DNA of 64,000 nucleotides from Acetobacteraceae bacterium (GTDB lineage Bacteria > Pseudomonadota > Alphaproteobacteria > Acetobacterales > Acetobacteraceae). The DNA is taken from assembly GCA_022842185.1 (NCBI GenBank), contig JALHQB010000013.1:1-64000 (forward strand), in the 5' to 3' direction. Under the pieces are notes generated by a model. That model worked only from the letters and a program-made list of their open reading frames with translations. It did not search any database and was not told the DNA's origin. Shown one piece after another: positions 27,983 through 37,105 of this stretch. Made by a program: the position numbers and the translations under genes. Within the stretch, counting starts at the first letter, position 1; each line of letters begins with the position of its first letter.

Positions 27983-28774
27983 ATGCCCTCTCCCCGGTGC
28001 TCTCTCTCGCCTATGCGTATCGAGACGAAACGGCTGACCCTGCAGCCATCACGCCTGGATGATGCGCCGGCGCTGTTTGCGTTTCTCGGCGATCCGCTAG
28101 CCATGTCGTACACGCATGTCGATGTGTCGCTGCGTGCTTGCAGGCGCCGCATCGCGGTGCACGAGAGGCGCCGAAGGCATGATGGTTTCGCGCCCTGGAG
28201 CATCGTCAGGAAACATGATGGCCGGATCATTGGATGGGGCGGGATCTACGAGGACCCATTCGAGCCGGGATGGGGCGCCGAGGTTGGCTACTTCTTCCAC
28301 CCGGACGCTTGGGGGCGTGGCTTCGCCTCGGAATTGCTGTCGGCTGCTCTCGCGCACGCCGACGCGGCGTTGGAACTTCCGGAGATATGCGCCTTCGCTC
28401 ATCCGGAAAATTGCCGTTCACGCCGGGTGCTCGAGAAGGCCGGCTTTGAGTGCCTTCGATATGTCCCCGAGATGAACCGCTACTTGTTCGGCCGCCGGCC
28501 GCCGGCGGCCGGGTGGGCGCTAGGCGCGCACGCGTTGCATCCCTGCCTGCTCGGCGCACCAGCGCGCCACTTCCTCATGCGTGCCGAACCACACGCCCGG
28601 CGTGCCCTTCATCAGCGTCACCAGCCGGTCCAACAGCGCGATGCGGCTGCGGTGGCCGATGACATGCGGGTGCATGGTCAGCAGGAACAACCCGCCTTCC
28701 TCGACCGCGCCCTCGAATTCGGCGCAGAAGATTTCCTCGACGGCCGATGGCGGCGTGTAGGGGCGCAGGCCTGA
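27983..28774 (+). CDS. GNAT-family N-acetyltransferase with read-through C-terminus
   Basis: Residues ~11-170 are a RimJ/RimL-type GNAT domain: MRIETKRLTLQPSRLDDAPALFAFLGD, IIGWGGIYEDPFEPGWGAEVGYFFHPDAWGRGFASELLSAAL (acetyl-CoA loop), ENCRSRRVLEKAGFE. It would acetylate an amine or protein N-terminus. The frame does not stop at the domain end (~28500) but runs 255 bp into the convergent deacetylase gene; a TAG one frame over at 28521 suggests a small indel in the GC-rich palindrome at about 28484-28511, or a real antisense overlap. ATG at 27983 has a strong SD but lies in a hairpin; ATG at 28013 fits the domain better. Confidence 0.65.
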   Translation: MPSPRCSLSPMRIETKRLTLQPSRLDDAPALFAFLGDPLAMSYTHVDVSLRACRRRIAVHERRRRHDGFAPWSIVRKHDGRIIGWGGIYEDPFEPGWGAEVGYFFHPDAWGRGFASELLSAALAHADAALELPEICAFAHPENCRSRRVLEKAGFECLRYVPEMNRYLFGRRPPAAGWALGAHALHPCLLGAPARHFLMRAEPHARRALHQRHQPVQQRDAAAVADDMRVHGQQEQPAFLDRALEFGAEDFLDGRWRRVGAQA

Positions 28775-29434
28775 GAAGCGCAGCATGTTGAAGTACACGG
28801 CGTCGTCGCGGATCCATTCGGGCGGCAGTTCCACGATGCCGGTCGGCTTGCCCTGGACTTCCAACTCGTAGGGATCGTCATCGGCCATCAGCGATGAATC
28901 ATACAGCAGGCCCAGTTCCTGGATGATGCCCATCGTATCGACGGAAAAATCCCAAGACGCGGTGCGGATGCCGACCGGGCGGCGTCCGGTCAGTTGTTCC
29001 AGCGCGTCGGCGGCACGGAAGGTCAAGTCGCGTTCGACCCCCGGCGGCAACTGGGTGTTCGCCTCATGAATCCATGAATGGATGCCGATCTCGTGGCCTT
29101 CATCGGCAACCGCGCGCACTTCGTCCGGATGCAGCAGCGCCGAGACGGCGGGGTAGAAGAAGGATGCCCGCACGCCGTGGCGGTCCAACAAGCGACGGAT
29201 GCGCGGGACGCCCTGGCGCGCGCCGTATTGCCCCTGGCTGATGCGCATCGGGCTTTCGTCGGCATCGCGCAGCGGGATCGTCTCGTGATCGGCATCGAAG
29301 GACAGCGACACGGCGCAGCGTGCGCCACCCGGCCAGATGGATGGTGCCAGCGATCGCCCGGCGCGCGCGCGGCCGACGATCTGGCGCCACTCCGGCTCGC
29401 TCCAGTCCCAGGGCTTGGCCGTGCCGTCACTCAT
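28520..29434 (-). CDS. Polysaccharide deacetylase family protein (NodB-like)
   Basis: 304 residues of the CE4/NodB fold: [11 protein letters not shown] carries the metal/catalytic Asp pair, [11 protein letters not shown] the metal His residues, then [12 protein letters not shown] and [18 protein letters not shown]. This branch, with no signal peptide and a [10 protein letters not shown]-like segment, often acts on small amides or imides in catabolic operons rather than on polysaccharide. The position next to a RutA-like gene and amidases supports that, but it is inference. ATG at 29434 has GGAG 8 bases upstream. It starts 97 bp from the divergent rutA-like gene. Confidence 0.82.
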   Translation of the reverse strand: MSDGTAKPWDWSEPEWRQIVGRARAGRSLAPSIWPGGARCAVSLSFDADHETIPLRDADESPMRISQGQYGARQGVPRIRRLLDRHGVRASFFYPAVSALLHPDEVRAVADEGHEIGIHSWIHEANTQLPPGVERDLTFRAADALEQLTGRRPVGIRTASWDFSVDTMGIIQELGLLYDSSLMADDDPYELEVQGKPTGIVELPPEWIRDDAVYFNMLRFSGLRPYTPPSAVEEIFCAEFEGAVEEGGLFLLTMHPHVIGHRSRIALLDRLVTLMKGTPGVWFGTHEEVARWCAEQAGMQRVRA

Positions 29435-29531
29435 TGGTGCTCTCCGTGCAACCGGGGATGGCACGGTACTTGCGGTGTCTGCGGCGTCAATCGGCGGTCA
29501 TTGCGCCGGTCAACCTGCCGCGGAGCGCACC

Positions 29532-30617
29532 ATGGATATCGGCGTCTTCATTCCGATCAACAACAATGGCTGGCTGCTCTCGACCACGTCACCGCAATAC
29601 ATGCCGAGCTTCGAGCTGAACAAGGCGGTGGTGCAGAAGGCCGAGGGCTTCGGCTTCGATTTCGCCCTATCAATGATCAAGCTGCATGGCTTCGGTGGCA
29701 AAAGCGAGTTCTGGGACCACGGGCTGGAATCCTTCACGCTGATGGCGTCGCTCGCCGCCGTGACGAAGCGCATCAGGCTGTTCGCCTCTACCGCCGTCTT
29801 GACGCTGCCACCGGCGATGGTGGCGCGCATGACCAGCACGATCGACGACATCTCGGGCGGCCGCTTCGGGGTGAACATCGTCTCGGGCTGGCACAAGATC
29901 GAATACAGCCAGATGGGGCTTTGGCCGGGTGACCATCATTTCGGCAGGCGCTACGACTACAGCACCGAGTATGTGCGGGTGCTGCGCGACCTTTGGGAGA
30001 CGGGCAAGTCGAACCTGAAGGGCGAGTATTTCCAGATGGACGATTGCGTCCTCTCGCCGCGCCCGAAGCAGCCGATCAAGGTGGTCGCCGCCGGCCAATC
30101 CGATCGCGGCATGGAATTCGCCGCGGAGCTCTGCGACTACAATTTCTGCCTGGGCGAGGGTGTCAACGAACCGACCCGCGCCGCCGCCGTGCCCGCCCGC
30201 GTGCTGGAAGCGGGGAAGAAGACCGGCCGCGATGTCGGCGCCTACATGCTGTATATGATCATCGCCGAGGAGACCGACGAAGCCGCGATGGCCAAGTGGG
30301 ACCTGTACAACCGGGGCGCCGACAAGGAAGCGCTGGCCCATCTGCTCGGCAAGGCGGCCGAGGACACCACGGCGGCTGACACATCGATGGCCGCGGCGGT
30401 GCTGCGCTCGCCCTCGCCGATCAACTTCAACATGGGGACGCTGGTGGGGTCCTTCGCCAATGTCGCGCGGATGCTCGATGAGGTCGCGGGCATGGCCGGC
30501 GTGAAGGGCATCATGCTGACCTTCGACGATTTCCTCGAAGGGCTCGACAAGTTCGGCGAGCGCATCCAGCCGCTGATGGAATGCCGCAAGGACCGCCTTC
30601 CGCTGGCCGCGGAATGA
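29532..30617 (+). CDS. rutA: RutA-like pyrimidine monooxygenase (LLM flavin enzyme)
   Basis: 361 residues closely following E. coli RutA throughout: [123 protein letters not shown]. RutA uses FMNH2 and O2 to open the uracil ring. The other Rut genes (B to F, G) and the flavin reductase are not adjacent, so it may use an unlinked reductase or act on a related amide/ring substrate. ATG at 29532 has GGAG 7 bases upstream. A large hairpin follows. Confidence 0.85.
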   Translation: MDIGVFIPINNNGWLLSTTSPQYMPSFELNKAVVQKAEGFGFDFALSMIKLHGFGGKSEFWDHGLESFTLMASLAAVTKRIRLFASTAVLTLPPAMVARMTSTIDDISGGRFGVNIVSGWHKIEYSQMGLWPGDHHFGRRYDYSTEYVRVLRDLWETGKSNLKGEYFQMDDCVLSPRPKQPIKVVAAGQSDRGMEFAAELCDYNFCLGEGVNEPTRAAAVPARVLEAGKKTGRDVGAYMLYMIIAEETDEAAMAKWDLYNRGADKEALAHLLGKAAEDTTAADTSMAAAVLRSPSPINFNMGTLVGSFANVARMLDEVAGMAGVKGIMLTFDDFLEGLDKFGERIQPLMECRKDRLPLAAE

Positions 30618-30664
30618 CCGGCAATTGAGACCCTGCCTCGAAAGCCGCCGCACAACGTGTTTCC

Positions 30665-30720
30665 GGCCCGCCCACCCACTCCAGGATGCTGACATGGGTG
30701 GCTGGGTGGGGGTGCGGGCC
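30665..30720 (+). terminator. Long bulged hairpin after the rutA-like gene
   Basis: GGCCCGC (30665-30671) pairs with GCGGGCC (30714-30720), and CCACCCA (30672-30678) pairs with TGGGTGG (30703-30709), with a 4-base bulge. It begins 47 bases after the stop codon. No T-run. Confidence 0.5.
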
Positions 30721-30784
30721 GGTGCCGGGTTATCACCTCGGGCCCTGACTTGAACGGCGCGGGCTGGGGGGACATGGTGGCCCC

Positions 30785-32197
30785 ATGCCTGACACCGACC
30801 CCGCCCTGATGTCCGCCGAGACGCTGCTCGGCCTCTATGCCCGCCGTGCCCTTTCACCGGTCGAGGCGCTGATGGCCGTGATGGAGCGCGTCGCGCGCTA
30901 CAACCCCTGGGTCAACGCCTTCGCGGTGATGAACCCGCGCGCGCTGCAAGCCGCTGGCGAAAGCGAGGCACGCTGGGCCGCCGGCCGCCCGATGGGGCTG
31001 CTGGATGGCGTGCCCGCGACGGTCAAGGACCTGCTGAACCTGGCCGGCTTCCCGACGCGCCGAGGCAGCCGCACGACCGACACCACGGCCGCGACCGAAG
31101 ACGCGCCATCCGTGATGGGCCTGAAAGAATCGGGCGCCGTCATCCTGGGCAAGACCACCACCACGGAATTCGGCTGGAAATCGCCCGGCGACTGTCCGCT
31201 GCACGGCATCACGCGCAATGCGTGGAACCCGCAGCGCACGGTGGGGGGGTCGTCCTCCGGCGCCGGTGCCGCGGGGGCGGCGTGTTTCGGCCCGCTGCAT
31301 ATCGGCACCGATGCCGGAGGGTCCATCCGCATCCCGGCGGCCTTCTGCGGGCTGGTGGGGGTCAAGCCATCCTTCGGGCGCATTCCACAATGGCCGCTCG
31401 GCGCCTTCGGCCATGTCGCGGTGGCGGGGCCGATGACGCGCACGGTGCGCGATGCGGCGCTGATGTTCTCGGCCATGGCCCGGTTCGACCTGCGCGACCC
31501 CTATTGCCTGCCTGACGAACCGCGCGATTGGCGGCAGGGAATCGAAGACGGCGTGGCCGGCATGCGTGTGGCCGTGGTGCGGCGGATGGGCTTCGAGCCG
31601 CCGCTCGACGCCGATGGCGATGCCGTGCTGACAGGCGCGGCGCGGATGCTGGAAGAACAGGGCGCGCTGGTGGAGGAGGCCGATCCCGGCCTGCCCGACA
31701 CCCGCGCGATCTTCGGACGGGTCTGGGGCGTGGCGCTGTCGCGCGTGTTGGCGACCATCCCGGAGGACCGTCACGCCTTGCTCGATGCCGGCATGGTCGA
31801 GGTCGCGCGGAAGAATGGCGCGATGTCCGCGGTGGACTACCTGGCGGCCGAGGCGATGCGCCTGGAAGCCGCCCACGCCATGGCGCGCTTTCACCAGAAA
31901 TACGACCTGGTGCTGACCGCCTGCACGCCGACTGCCGCCTTCGCCGCGGACCAGCCGACGGTGCAGGCGGACCTCGCCTTGTGGCGCGACTGGGCGCCCT
32001 GGACCTTCGCCTTCAACCTGACCCGCCAGCCTGCGATCTCGGTGCCGGTGGCACTGGATGGCGATGGCATGCCGCGTGCGGTACAGGTGGTCGCCGCTCT
32101 GTATCGCGACGACCTGGCCTTCCGTGGCGCGCGGGCGCTCGAACGCGCGGCGACCATCCCACTGGCCGACCCGGCCACGACGGCACCGGTGCGTTGA
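30785..32197 (+). CDS. Amidase signature family enzyme
   Basis: 470 residues of the amidase signature family (Ser-cisSer-Lys). Seen: the Lys in DGVPATVKDLLN near 80, VGGSSSGAGAAG near 155 (cis-Ser), and GTDAGGSIRIPAAFCGLVGVKPS near 175 with the nucleophile Ser. It hydrolyses an amide to acid and ammonia; GatA is unlikely because no gatB/gatC are nearby. The context of deacetylase, RutA-like enzyme and FAH-family hydrolase suggests catabolism of amides or ring-opened pyrimidine-type compounds. Its TGA overlaps the ATG of the following PhnA-like gene. Confidence 0.85.
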   Translation: MPDTDPALMSAETLLGLYARRALSPVEALMAVMERVARYNPWVNAFAVMNPRALQAAGESEARWAAGRPMGLLDGVPATVKDLLNLAGFPTRRGSRTTDTTAATEDAPSVMGLKESGAVILGKTTTTEFGWKSPGDCPLHGITRNAWNPQRTVGGSSSGAGAAGAACFGPLHIGTDAGGSIRIPAAFCGLVGVKPSFGRIPQWPLGAFGHVAVAGPMTRTVRDAALMFSAMARFDLRDPYCLPDEPRDWRQGIEDGVAGMRVAVVRRMGFEPPLDADGDAVLTGAARMLEEQGALVEEADPGLPDTRAIFGRVWGVALSRVLATIPEDRHALLDAGMVEVARKNGAMSAVDYLAAEAMRLEAAHAMARFHQKYDLVLTACTPTAAFAADQPTVQADLALWRDWAPWTFAFNLTRQPAISVPVALDGDGMPRAVQVVAALYRDDLAFRGARALERAATIPLADPATTAPVR

Positions 32198-32493
32198 TGC
32201 CCGACGATGACTACATCTATGACGAGACGACGGGTGAGTGGCGCCCATCATCGGAATCTGCGGCCGTGCAAGTCCCGGCGCGCATCGTGCGCGATGCATC
32301 GGGCAATGCGCTGGCCGATGGCGATGCCGTCACCCTCATCAAGGATCTGAAGGTGAAGGGTGCGGGGCAGACGCTGAAGCAGGGCACCGTGATCCGGTCG
32401 ATCCGCCTGACCGACAATGACGATGAAATCGACTGCCGGCACGACACGATCAAAGGGTTGGTCTTGCGCACCGAATTCGTGCGCAAGCGCTAG
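32197..32493 (+). CDS. PhnA-like (YjdM family) protein lacking the zinc ribbon
   Basis: 98 residues. The C-terminal ~70 are typical PhnA/YjdM: VRDASGNALADGDAVTLIKDLKVKGAGQTLKQGT and IRLTDNDDEIDCRHDTIKGLVLRTEFVRKR. The family's N-terminal Cys4 zinc ribbon is absent; the first 20 residues (YIYDETTGEW) keep the spacing of that segment without its cysteines. YjdM proteins are linked by name, not by proof, to phosphonate metabolism; no C-P lyase genes are here. ATG at 32197 overlaps the amidase stop (TGATG), so it is translationally coupled. Confidence 0.8.
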   Translation: MPDDDYIYDETTGEWRPSSESAAVQVPARIVRDASGNALADGDAVTLIKDLKVKGAGQTLKQGTVIRSIRLTDNDDEIDCRHDTIKGLVLRTEFVRKR

Positions 32494-32507
32494 AAGCGAG
32501 GGACGAT

Positions 32508-33377
32508 ATGCGACTGGTCACGTTCAAGGACGGCAATGGCACGCGCATCGGCGCGCTGGATGACACGGGGCAGGTGCTCGACCTTGCCGCCGCCGATGCG
32601 TCTCTGCCGCGCGACATGCTGGCGCTGATCGCCGGCGATGCGCTGGCCGCCGCCCGCGCTGCCGCGGCCACGGCGCCGGTGGCCGCAGGCGCCACCATCC
32701 TCGCCCCGATCCCCCGCCCGGCGAAAAACATCTTCTGCGTCGGCAAGAACTATCATGAACACGCGAAGGAATTCGCCTCCTCCGGCTTCGACGCCACGGC
32801 CAAGGAAGTCGTGCCGGAAGCCCCGGTGGTGTTCTCCAAGCCGCCGACCAGCGTCATCGGCCCGCATGACCCGATCCCGTCCTATCTCGATTCGTCCAAC
32901 AGCACGGATTACGAAGGTGAGATCGCCGTCGTCATCGGCAAGGGTGGCCGCGGCATCAGCGAGGCCGACGCCTACGCCCACATCTTCGGCTACACCATCG
33001 TCAACGACGTCACGGCACGCACGCTGCAGCACAAGCACCGGCAATGGATCCTCGGCAAGGGCATCGACGGCTATTGCCCGATGGGCCCGGCGATCGTCAC
33101 GGCCGATGCCGCGGGCGTGCCGCCGAAGCTGTCGATCTCGACCTGGGTCAATGGGGAATTGCGCCAGCGCGCCAGCATCGATGACCTGATCTTCGGCATC
33201 CCGACGCTGATCGCGACGATCAGCGCCGCCATCACGCTGGAACCGGGCGACATCATCGCCACCGGCACGCCGGCGGGGGTGGGCATCGGCTTCACGCCGC
33301 CGAAATTCCTCAAGCCCGGCGACCGCATCCGCATCGAGGTGCCGGGGATCGGCGTGCTGGAGAATACCGTCGCGTGA
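32508..33377 (+). CDS. Fumarylacetoacetate hydrolase family protein
   Basis: 289 residues with the FAH C-terminal fold: PAKNIFCVGKNYHEHAKEF near 75, DSSNSTDYEGEIAVVIGKGGRGI near 130 with the metal Glu residues, FGYTIVNDVTARTLQ, and PGDIIATGTPAGVGIGFTP. Members hydrolyse or decarboxylate acylpyruvates and oxo-acids from ring or amide breakdown; the substrate is not defined. SD GAGGGA lies a few bases before the ATG. It is 14 bp after the PhnA-like gene and followed after 40 bp by a Bug protein gene, so one operon with the amidase is likely. Confidence 0.88.
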   Translation: MRLVTFKDGNGTRIGALDDTGQVLDLAAADASLPRDMLALIAGDALAAARAAAATAPVAAGATILAPIPRPAKNIFCVGKNYHEHAKEFASSGFDATAKEVVPEAPVVFSKPPTSVIGPHDPIPSYLDSSNSTDYEGEIAVVIGKGGRGISEADAYAHIFGYTIVNDVTARTLQHKHRQWILGKGIDGYCPMGPAIVTADAAGVPPKLSISTWVNGELRQRASIDDLIFGIPTLIATISAAITLEPGDIIATGTPAGVGIGFTPPKFLKPGDRIRIEVPGIGVLENTVA

Positions 33378-33417
33378 CCTGAATTCGCCGACAACCACCC
33401 GGGGAGGAAACACAACA

Positions 33418-34389
33418 ATGAAACGCCGCGTCCTGATCGGTTCCGCCGCCGCTGCCGCCTTCATGCATGGCGCCGCGGCGCAGGAGGTCTTCCCGACCCG
33501 CTCGGTCTCGATGGTCGTCGCCTTCCCGCCGGGTGGCCAGGCGGATGTCGTGGGCCGGCCGGTCGCCGCCGCGCTGGAACGCATCTGGCGCGTCGCGGTG
33601 CCGATCGTGAATCGCGGCGGTGCGGCGGGCGCGATCGGCAATGCCGCGGTCGCCCGCGCCGCGCCCGATGGCTACACCCTGCTGATGGCGCTGTCGTCCA
33701 TGGCACTGCTGCCAGAAGCCGCGCGGGTGAATGGGCGGGAGCCGACCTATGCGACCGAACAGCTCACGCCCATCGCGCTGTTCGCCGCCGACCCGACCGT
33801 GCTGGTGGTGCCCGCCGCATCGCCGATCCGCAGCATCGACGATTTCATCGCCGATGTGCGCGCGCGCCCGGGGCAGGTGTCTTACTCCTCGGCGGGCAAC
33901 TACTCCGCGCTGCATGTGCCGATGGCGCAGCTGGCGCAGGCGGCACAGCTCGACATGCTGCATGTGCCATTCCAGGGCGGCGGGCCGGCGCTGACGGCGC
34001 TGTTGGCGGGGCAGGTGCAGGCGCTGGCCTCGGGGCCCGGCCCCGTCGCACCGCATATCCGCGCCGGGACGTTGCGACCATTGGCGACCTGGGGCCGCAC
34101 GCGGCTGGCGGGCTTCGAGGATGTGCCGACCCTGATCGAGAAAGGCTTTCCCGACTGCGAGTTCTACATCTGGGTCGGCGTCTTCGCACCGACGGGCACG
34201 CCCGCGCCGGTGATCACGCGCATTCGTGACGCGTCCCGCCAGGTAGCCGCCGATCCGGAATTCCGCCGTGTGATGGCCGCCAGCGGCAATACCCTCGACT
34301 TCCGCGAGGGCGAGGCTTTTGCCGCCTTCTATGCGGATGATGCGGCGCGGCTGGTGCGCGTGGTGCGGGCGCTGGGGAAGATCGAGTAG
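33418..34389 (+). CDS. Bug/TctC-family solute-binding protein
   Basis: 323 residues: signal MKRRVLIGSAAAAAFMHGAAA, then FPTRSVSMVVAFPPGGQADVVGRPV, VNRGGAAGAIGNAAVARAAPDGYTLL, MLHVPFQGGGPALTALLAGQV. The loop NRGGAAG replaces the usual ENRAGAGG. Preceded by GGGAGGAAAC. As the last gene of the amidase-phnA-FAH operon it probably binds the operon's substrate outside the cytoplasmic membrane. Only 7 bp separate its stop from the end of the convergent frameshifted Bug gene. Confidence 0.88.
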   Translation: MKRRVLIGSAAAAAFMHGAAAQEVFPTRSVSMVVAFPPGGQADVVGRPVAAALERIWRVAVPIVNRGGAAGAIGNAAVARAAPDGYTLLMALSSMALLPEAARVNGREPTYATEQLTPIALFAADPTVLVVPAASPIRSIDDFIADVRARPGQVSYSSAGNYSALHVPMAQLAQAAQLDMLHVPFQGGGPALTALLAGQVQALASGPGPVAPHIRAGTLRPLATWGRTRLAGFEDVPTLIEKGFPDCEFYIWVGVFAPTGTPAPVITRIRDASRQVAADPEFRRVMAASGNTLDFREGEAFAAFYADDAARLVRVVRALGKIE

Positions 34390-34396
34390 CGGCGCG

Positions 34397-35375
34397 TCAA
34401 CCCGGCCGCGCGCCGCTGCTGCGCACGGCCTCGGCCCAGCGGGTGCGTTCGCGCGCCAGGAACCCGTCCAGCCCGCCATCGCCGATCGCGACCGGCGTCG
34501 CACTGCGTGCGCGCATCAAGGTGCGGTAGGACTCGGACGCTGTAACCTCCGCCAGCGCGGCCGACAGGCGTTGTGCGACGGGCGCTGGTGTCGCCGCCGG
34601 GACGAAGATTCCGAACCAGTTCGGCACGTCGGGACTGGGAAAGCCTGCCTCGACCAGCGAGGGCACGTCTGGCAGTTCGGCCGCGCGCTCACGCGTCGCG
34701 ATGCCGACGATGCGGACCTGGCCGGATTGATGCAGCGGCAGCGCGGTGGTCAGCGCATCGAACAGCATCGCCACCTGGCCGGAGATCAGGTCGGCCAACG
34801 CGGGCGGGCTGCCGCGATAGGGCACATGCACCATGTTCAGCCCGGCATCCTTGGCGAACAGCTCCGCGGTCAAATGCGTGAGCGAACCGCTGCCGGATGA
34901 TGCAAAGGCAAGCTCGCCGGGCTTGGCGCGTGCGGCAGCGACCAATGCGGCCAAGGTCGGTTGCGGCAATGCGCGGGGACTGACCAGCAAGACATTGGCC
35001 TGAGCGCCCAGCATGCCGAGGCATTTGAGATCGCTGTCCGGGTCGTAGGTCAGCTGCCCGTAGAGCGGCTTCGCAATGCCCATCACCGCGGGACCAACCG
35101 CGAGCATCGTGTAGCCGTCCGGCGCAGCTTTCGCGACCGCTTCCGACCCGACCGCCCGCCCCGGCGCGGTTCTCCACGACCACCGGCTGGCCGAGCACGC
35201 GCGACAGGCCTTCCGCGGCGGCGCGCGCCAGGATGTCGGTGATGCCACCCGGCGCGAAGGGCACCACGACCCGCAAGGGCCGGTTCGGGAAGCCGGCCGG
35301 CTGCGCCGCAGCGATGCCTGGCGCGGCAAGCGCCGCGGCGAGCAGCAACGCACGGCGTGAAGATGGCAGCGGCAT
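34397..35375 (-). pseudogene. Bug/TctC-family solute-binding protein, frameshifted
   Basis: The N-terminal part (signal [24 protein letters not shown], then [20 protein letters not shown] and [14 protein letters not shown]) is in one frame. The rest ([15 protein letters not shown] through [20 protein letters not shown] to the stop) is in another. The break lies at about 35150-35162 in a GGTCGGGTCGG stretch. Adding one TCGGG unit would restore [17 protein letters not shown] exactly, so loss of a 5-base repeat by slippage is the simplest explanation; sequencing error is possible. Start ATG at 35375 has GGAG 6-7 bases upstream. Otherwise about 327 residues, normal for the family. Confidence 0.82.
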
Positions 35376-35516
35376 CGCAATCTCCGGACCTGTCGTCAGC
35401 GCCGTGATCCTGCTGCGAAACACTTCGGCATGAAAGATGCTGACCAGTGCCTCCCGCACGGCTTTTCGGGCGCCGGATACGCGTTGAGAGTGAAGATGAG
35501 GCATCGGAGCGTGAAC

Positions 35517-37088
35517 ATGCGAACGCATTGGGCAGCGGCATTCGCGATCTATGCACTCACCGCAACAAAAGTCGCAGTCGCGCAATCGCTGACGCTGGCG
35601 CTCGCGGCGACTCCCACCGCGGTGGATCCGCATTTCCACAACCTGGTGCCGAACAATGCGATCGCCGCGCATGTCTTCGATCGCCTGGTGCATCAGGATG
35701 AACGCCAGGCGCTGACGCCGGGCCTCGCGGAATCCTGGCGTGCGGTGTCGGACACCGTTTGGGAATTCCGCCTGCGTGCCGGCGCGCAGTTCCATGACGG
35801 ATCGCCGGTCGAGGCCGAGGACGTCGCCGCCAGCCTGCGGCGCATCTCCGCCGTGCCGAACAGCCCGGGGCCCTTCACGCAATTCGTGCGCGGTATCGCC
35901 TCGGTCGATGTGGTGGATGCGCGCACCCTGCGCATCACCACGCGCGGGCCGCAGCCGCTGCTGCCGACCGACCTGTCGGTCATCGCCATCATCCCGCGGC
36001 GGTTCGAGGCTGCGCCGACGGCCGATTTCCGCGCCGGCACGGCGATGATCGGCAGCGGCCCGTTCCGCTTCGACGCCTTCACGCCAGGCGATCGCGTCGT
36101 GCTGACGCGCAACGAAGCGTATTGGGGCGGTGCGCCGCACTGGGCGCGCGTGACGCTGCGCATCGTGCCGAATGACAGCGCGCGCGTCGCCGGTCTGCTG
36201 GCCGGCGACGTGGATGGCATCGAGGCGGCACCGATCTCCCAACTCGACGCGTTGCGGCGGCGGCCGGACATGCGGTTGTGGCGCACCACCTCCAACCGCG
36301 TGATGTTCCTCAGCTTCGATACCTTCCGCGAGGTTACGCCGCATGCCTCTGCGCGCAACGGGCAGCCGTTGCCGGCGAATCCGCTGCGCGATGTCCGCGT
36401 GCGGCGCGCCATCGCCATGGGCATCAACCGCCAGGCGATCGTCGAGCGGCTCATGGGCAATGAGGCGATCGCCGCCGGCGGCTTGCTCGCCGAAGGCTTC
36501 TTCGGCGCCAGCCCGCGCTTGCCGCCGCCGGCCTTCGACCCCGATGGCGCGCGCCGCCTGCTGCGGGAAGCCGGCTATCCCGACGGATTCCGCCTGACCA
36601 TCAACGGCCCCAACGACCGTTTCCCAAATGATGAGCAGATCCTGCAGGCGGTCGCGCAGATGCTGACGCGCATCGGCATCGAGGTGCGGGCCGAGGCGAT
36701 GCCGTTCAACATCATCCTGTCGCAGGGCGGGCCCCCGAACCATGCCTACTCCGCCATGCTGCTCGGCTGGGGAAGCAATACGGGGGAGGCATCCTCGCCG
36801 CTGCGCGCGCTTGTCGCTTCCGTCGATCGGGACCGCGGCCTCGGCGTGGGCAATCGTGGTCGCTATTCCAATCCCGCACTCGACGCCATCATCATCCGAG
36901 CCCTCGGCACCGTCGATGACGGCAGCCGGCGTGCGCTGCTCGAGCAGGCGCAGGAACTTGCCATGTCCGACCAGGCCCTGGCGCCGATCCTCTATCAGGT
37001 GAATATCTGGGCGACGCGCAGCGGCCTCGCCTATGTCCCGCGCGCGGATGAATTCACCCTGGCGCGCTTCTTCACACCGGCGAACTGA
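35517..37088 (+). CDS. ABC transporter solute-binding protein, peptide/nickel type (SBP_bac_5)
   Basis: 523 residues like DppA/OppA: N-terminal signal ([22 protein letters not shown]), [113 protein letters not shown]. It would capture oligopeptides or similar solutes in the periplasm. No cognate permease or ATPase genes are adjacent. ATG at 35517 has GGAG 7 bases upstream; an ATG seven codons earlier is possible. It is 17 bp before an amidase gene, so the pair probably imports and hydrolyses an amide or peptide-like compound. Confidence 0.87.
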   Translation: MRTHWAAAFAIYALTATKVAVAQSLTLALAATPTAVDPHFHNLVPNNAIAAHVFDRLVHQDERQALTPGLAESWRAVSDTVWEFRLRAGAQFHDGSPVEAEDVAASLRRISAVPNSPGPFTQFVRGIASVDVVDARTLRITTRGPQPLLPTDLSVIAIIPRRFEAAPTADFRAGTAMIGSGPFRFDAFTPGDRVVLTRNEAYWGGAPHWARVTLRIVPNDSARVAGLLAGDVDGIEAAPISQLDALRRRPDMRLWRTTSNRVMFLSFDTFREVTPHASARNGQPLPANPLRDVRVRRAIAMGINRQAIVERLMGNEAIAAGGLLAEGFFGASPRLPPPAFDPDGARRLLREAGYPDGFRLTINGPNDRFPNDEQILQAVAQMLTRIGIEVRAEAMPFNIILSQGGPPNHAYSAMLLGWGSNTGEASSPLRALVASVDRDRGLGVGNRGRYSNPALDAIIIRALGTVDDGSRRALLEQAQELAMSDQALAPILYQVNIWATRSGLAYVPRADEFTLARFFTPAN

Positions 37089-37105
37089 CGCGGAGACGAT
37101 ACGAC

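Noticed and set aside
32197-32493. Phosphonate (C-P lyase) locus
   Set aside because: Only a PhnA-like protein is present; no phnC-phnP genes and the context is amide catabolism.
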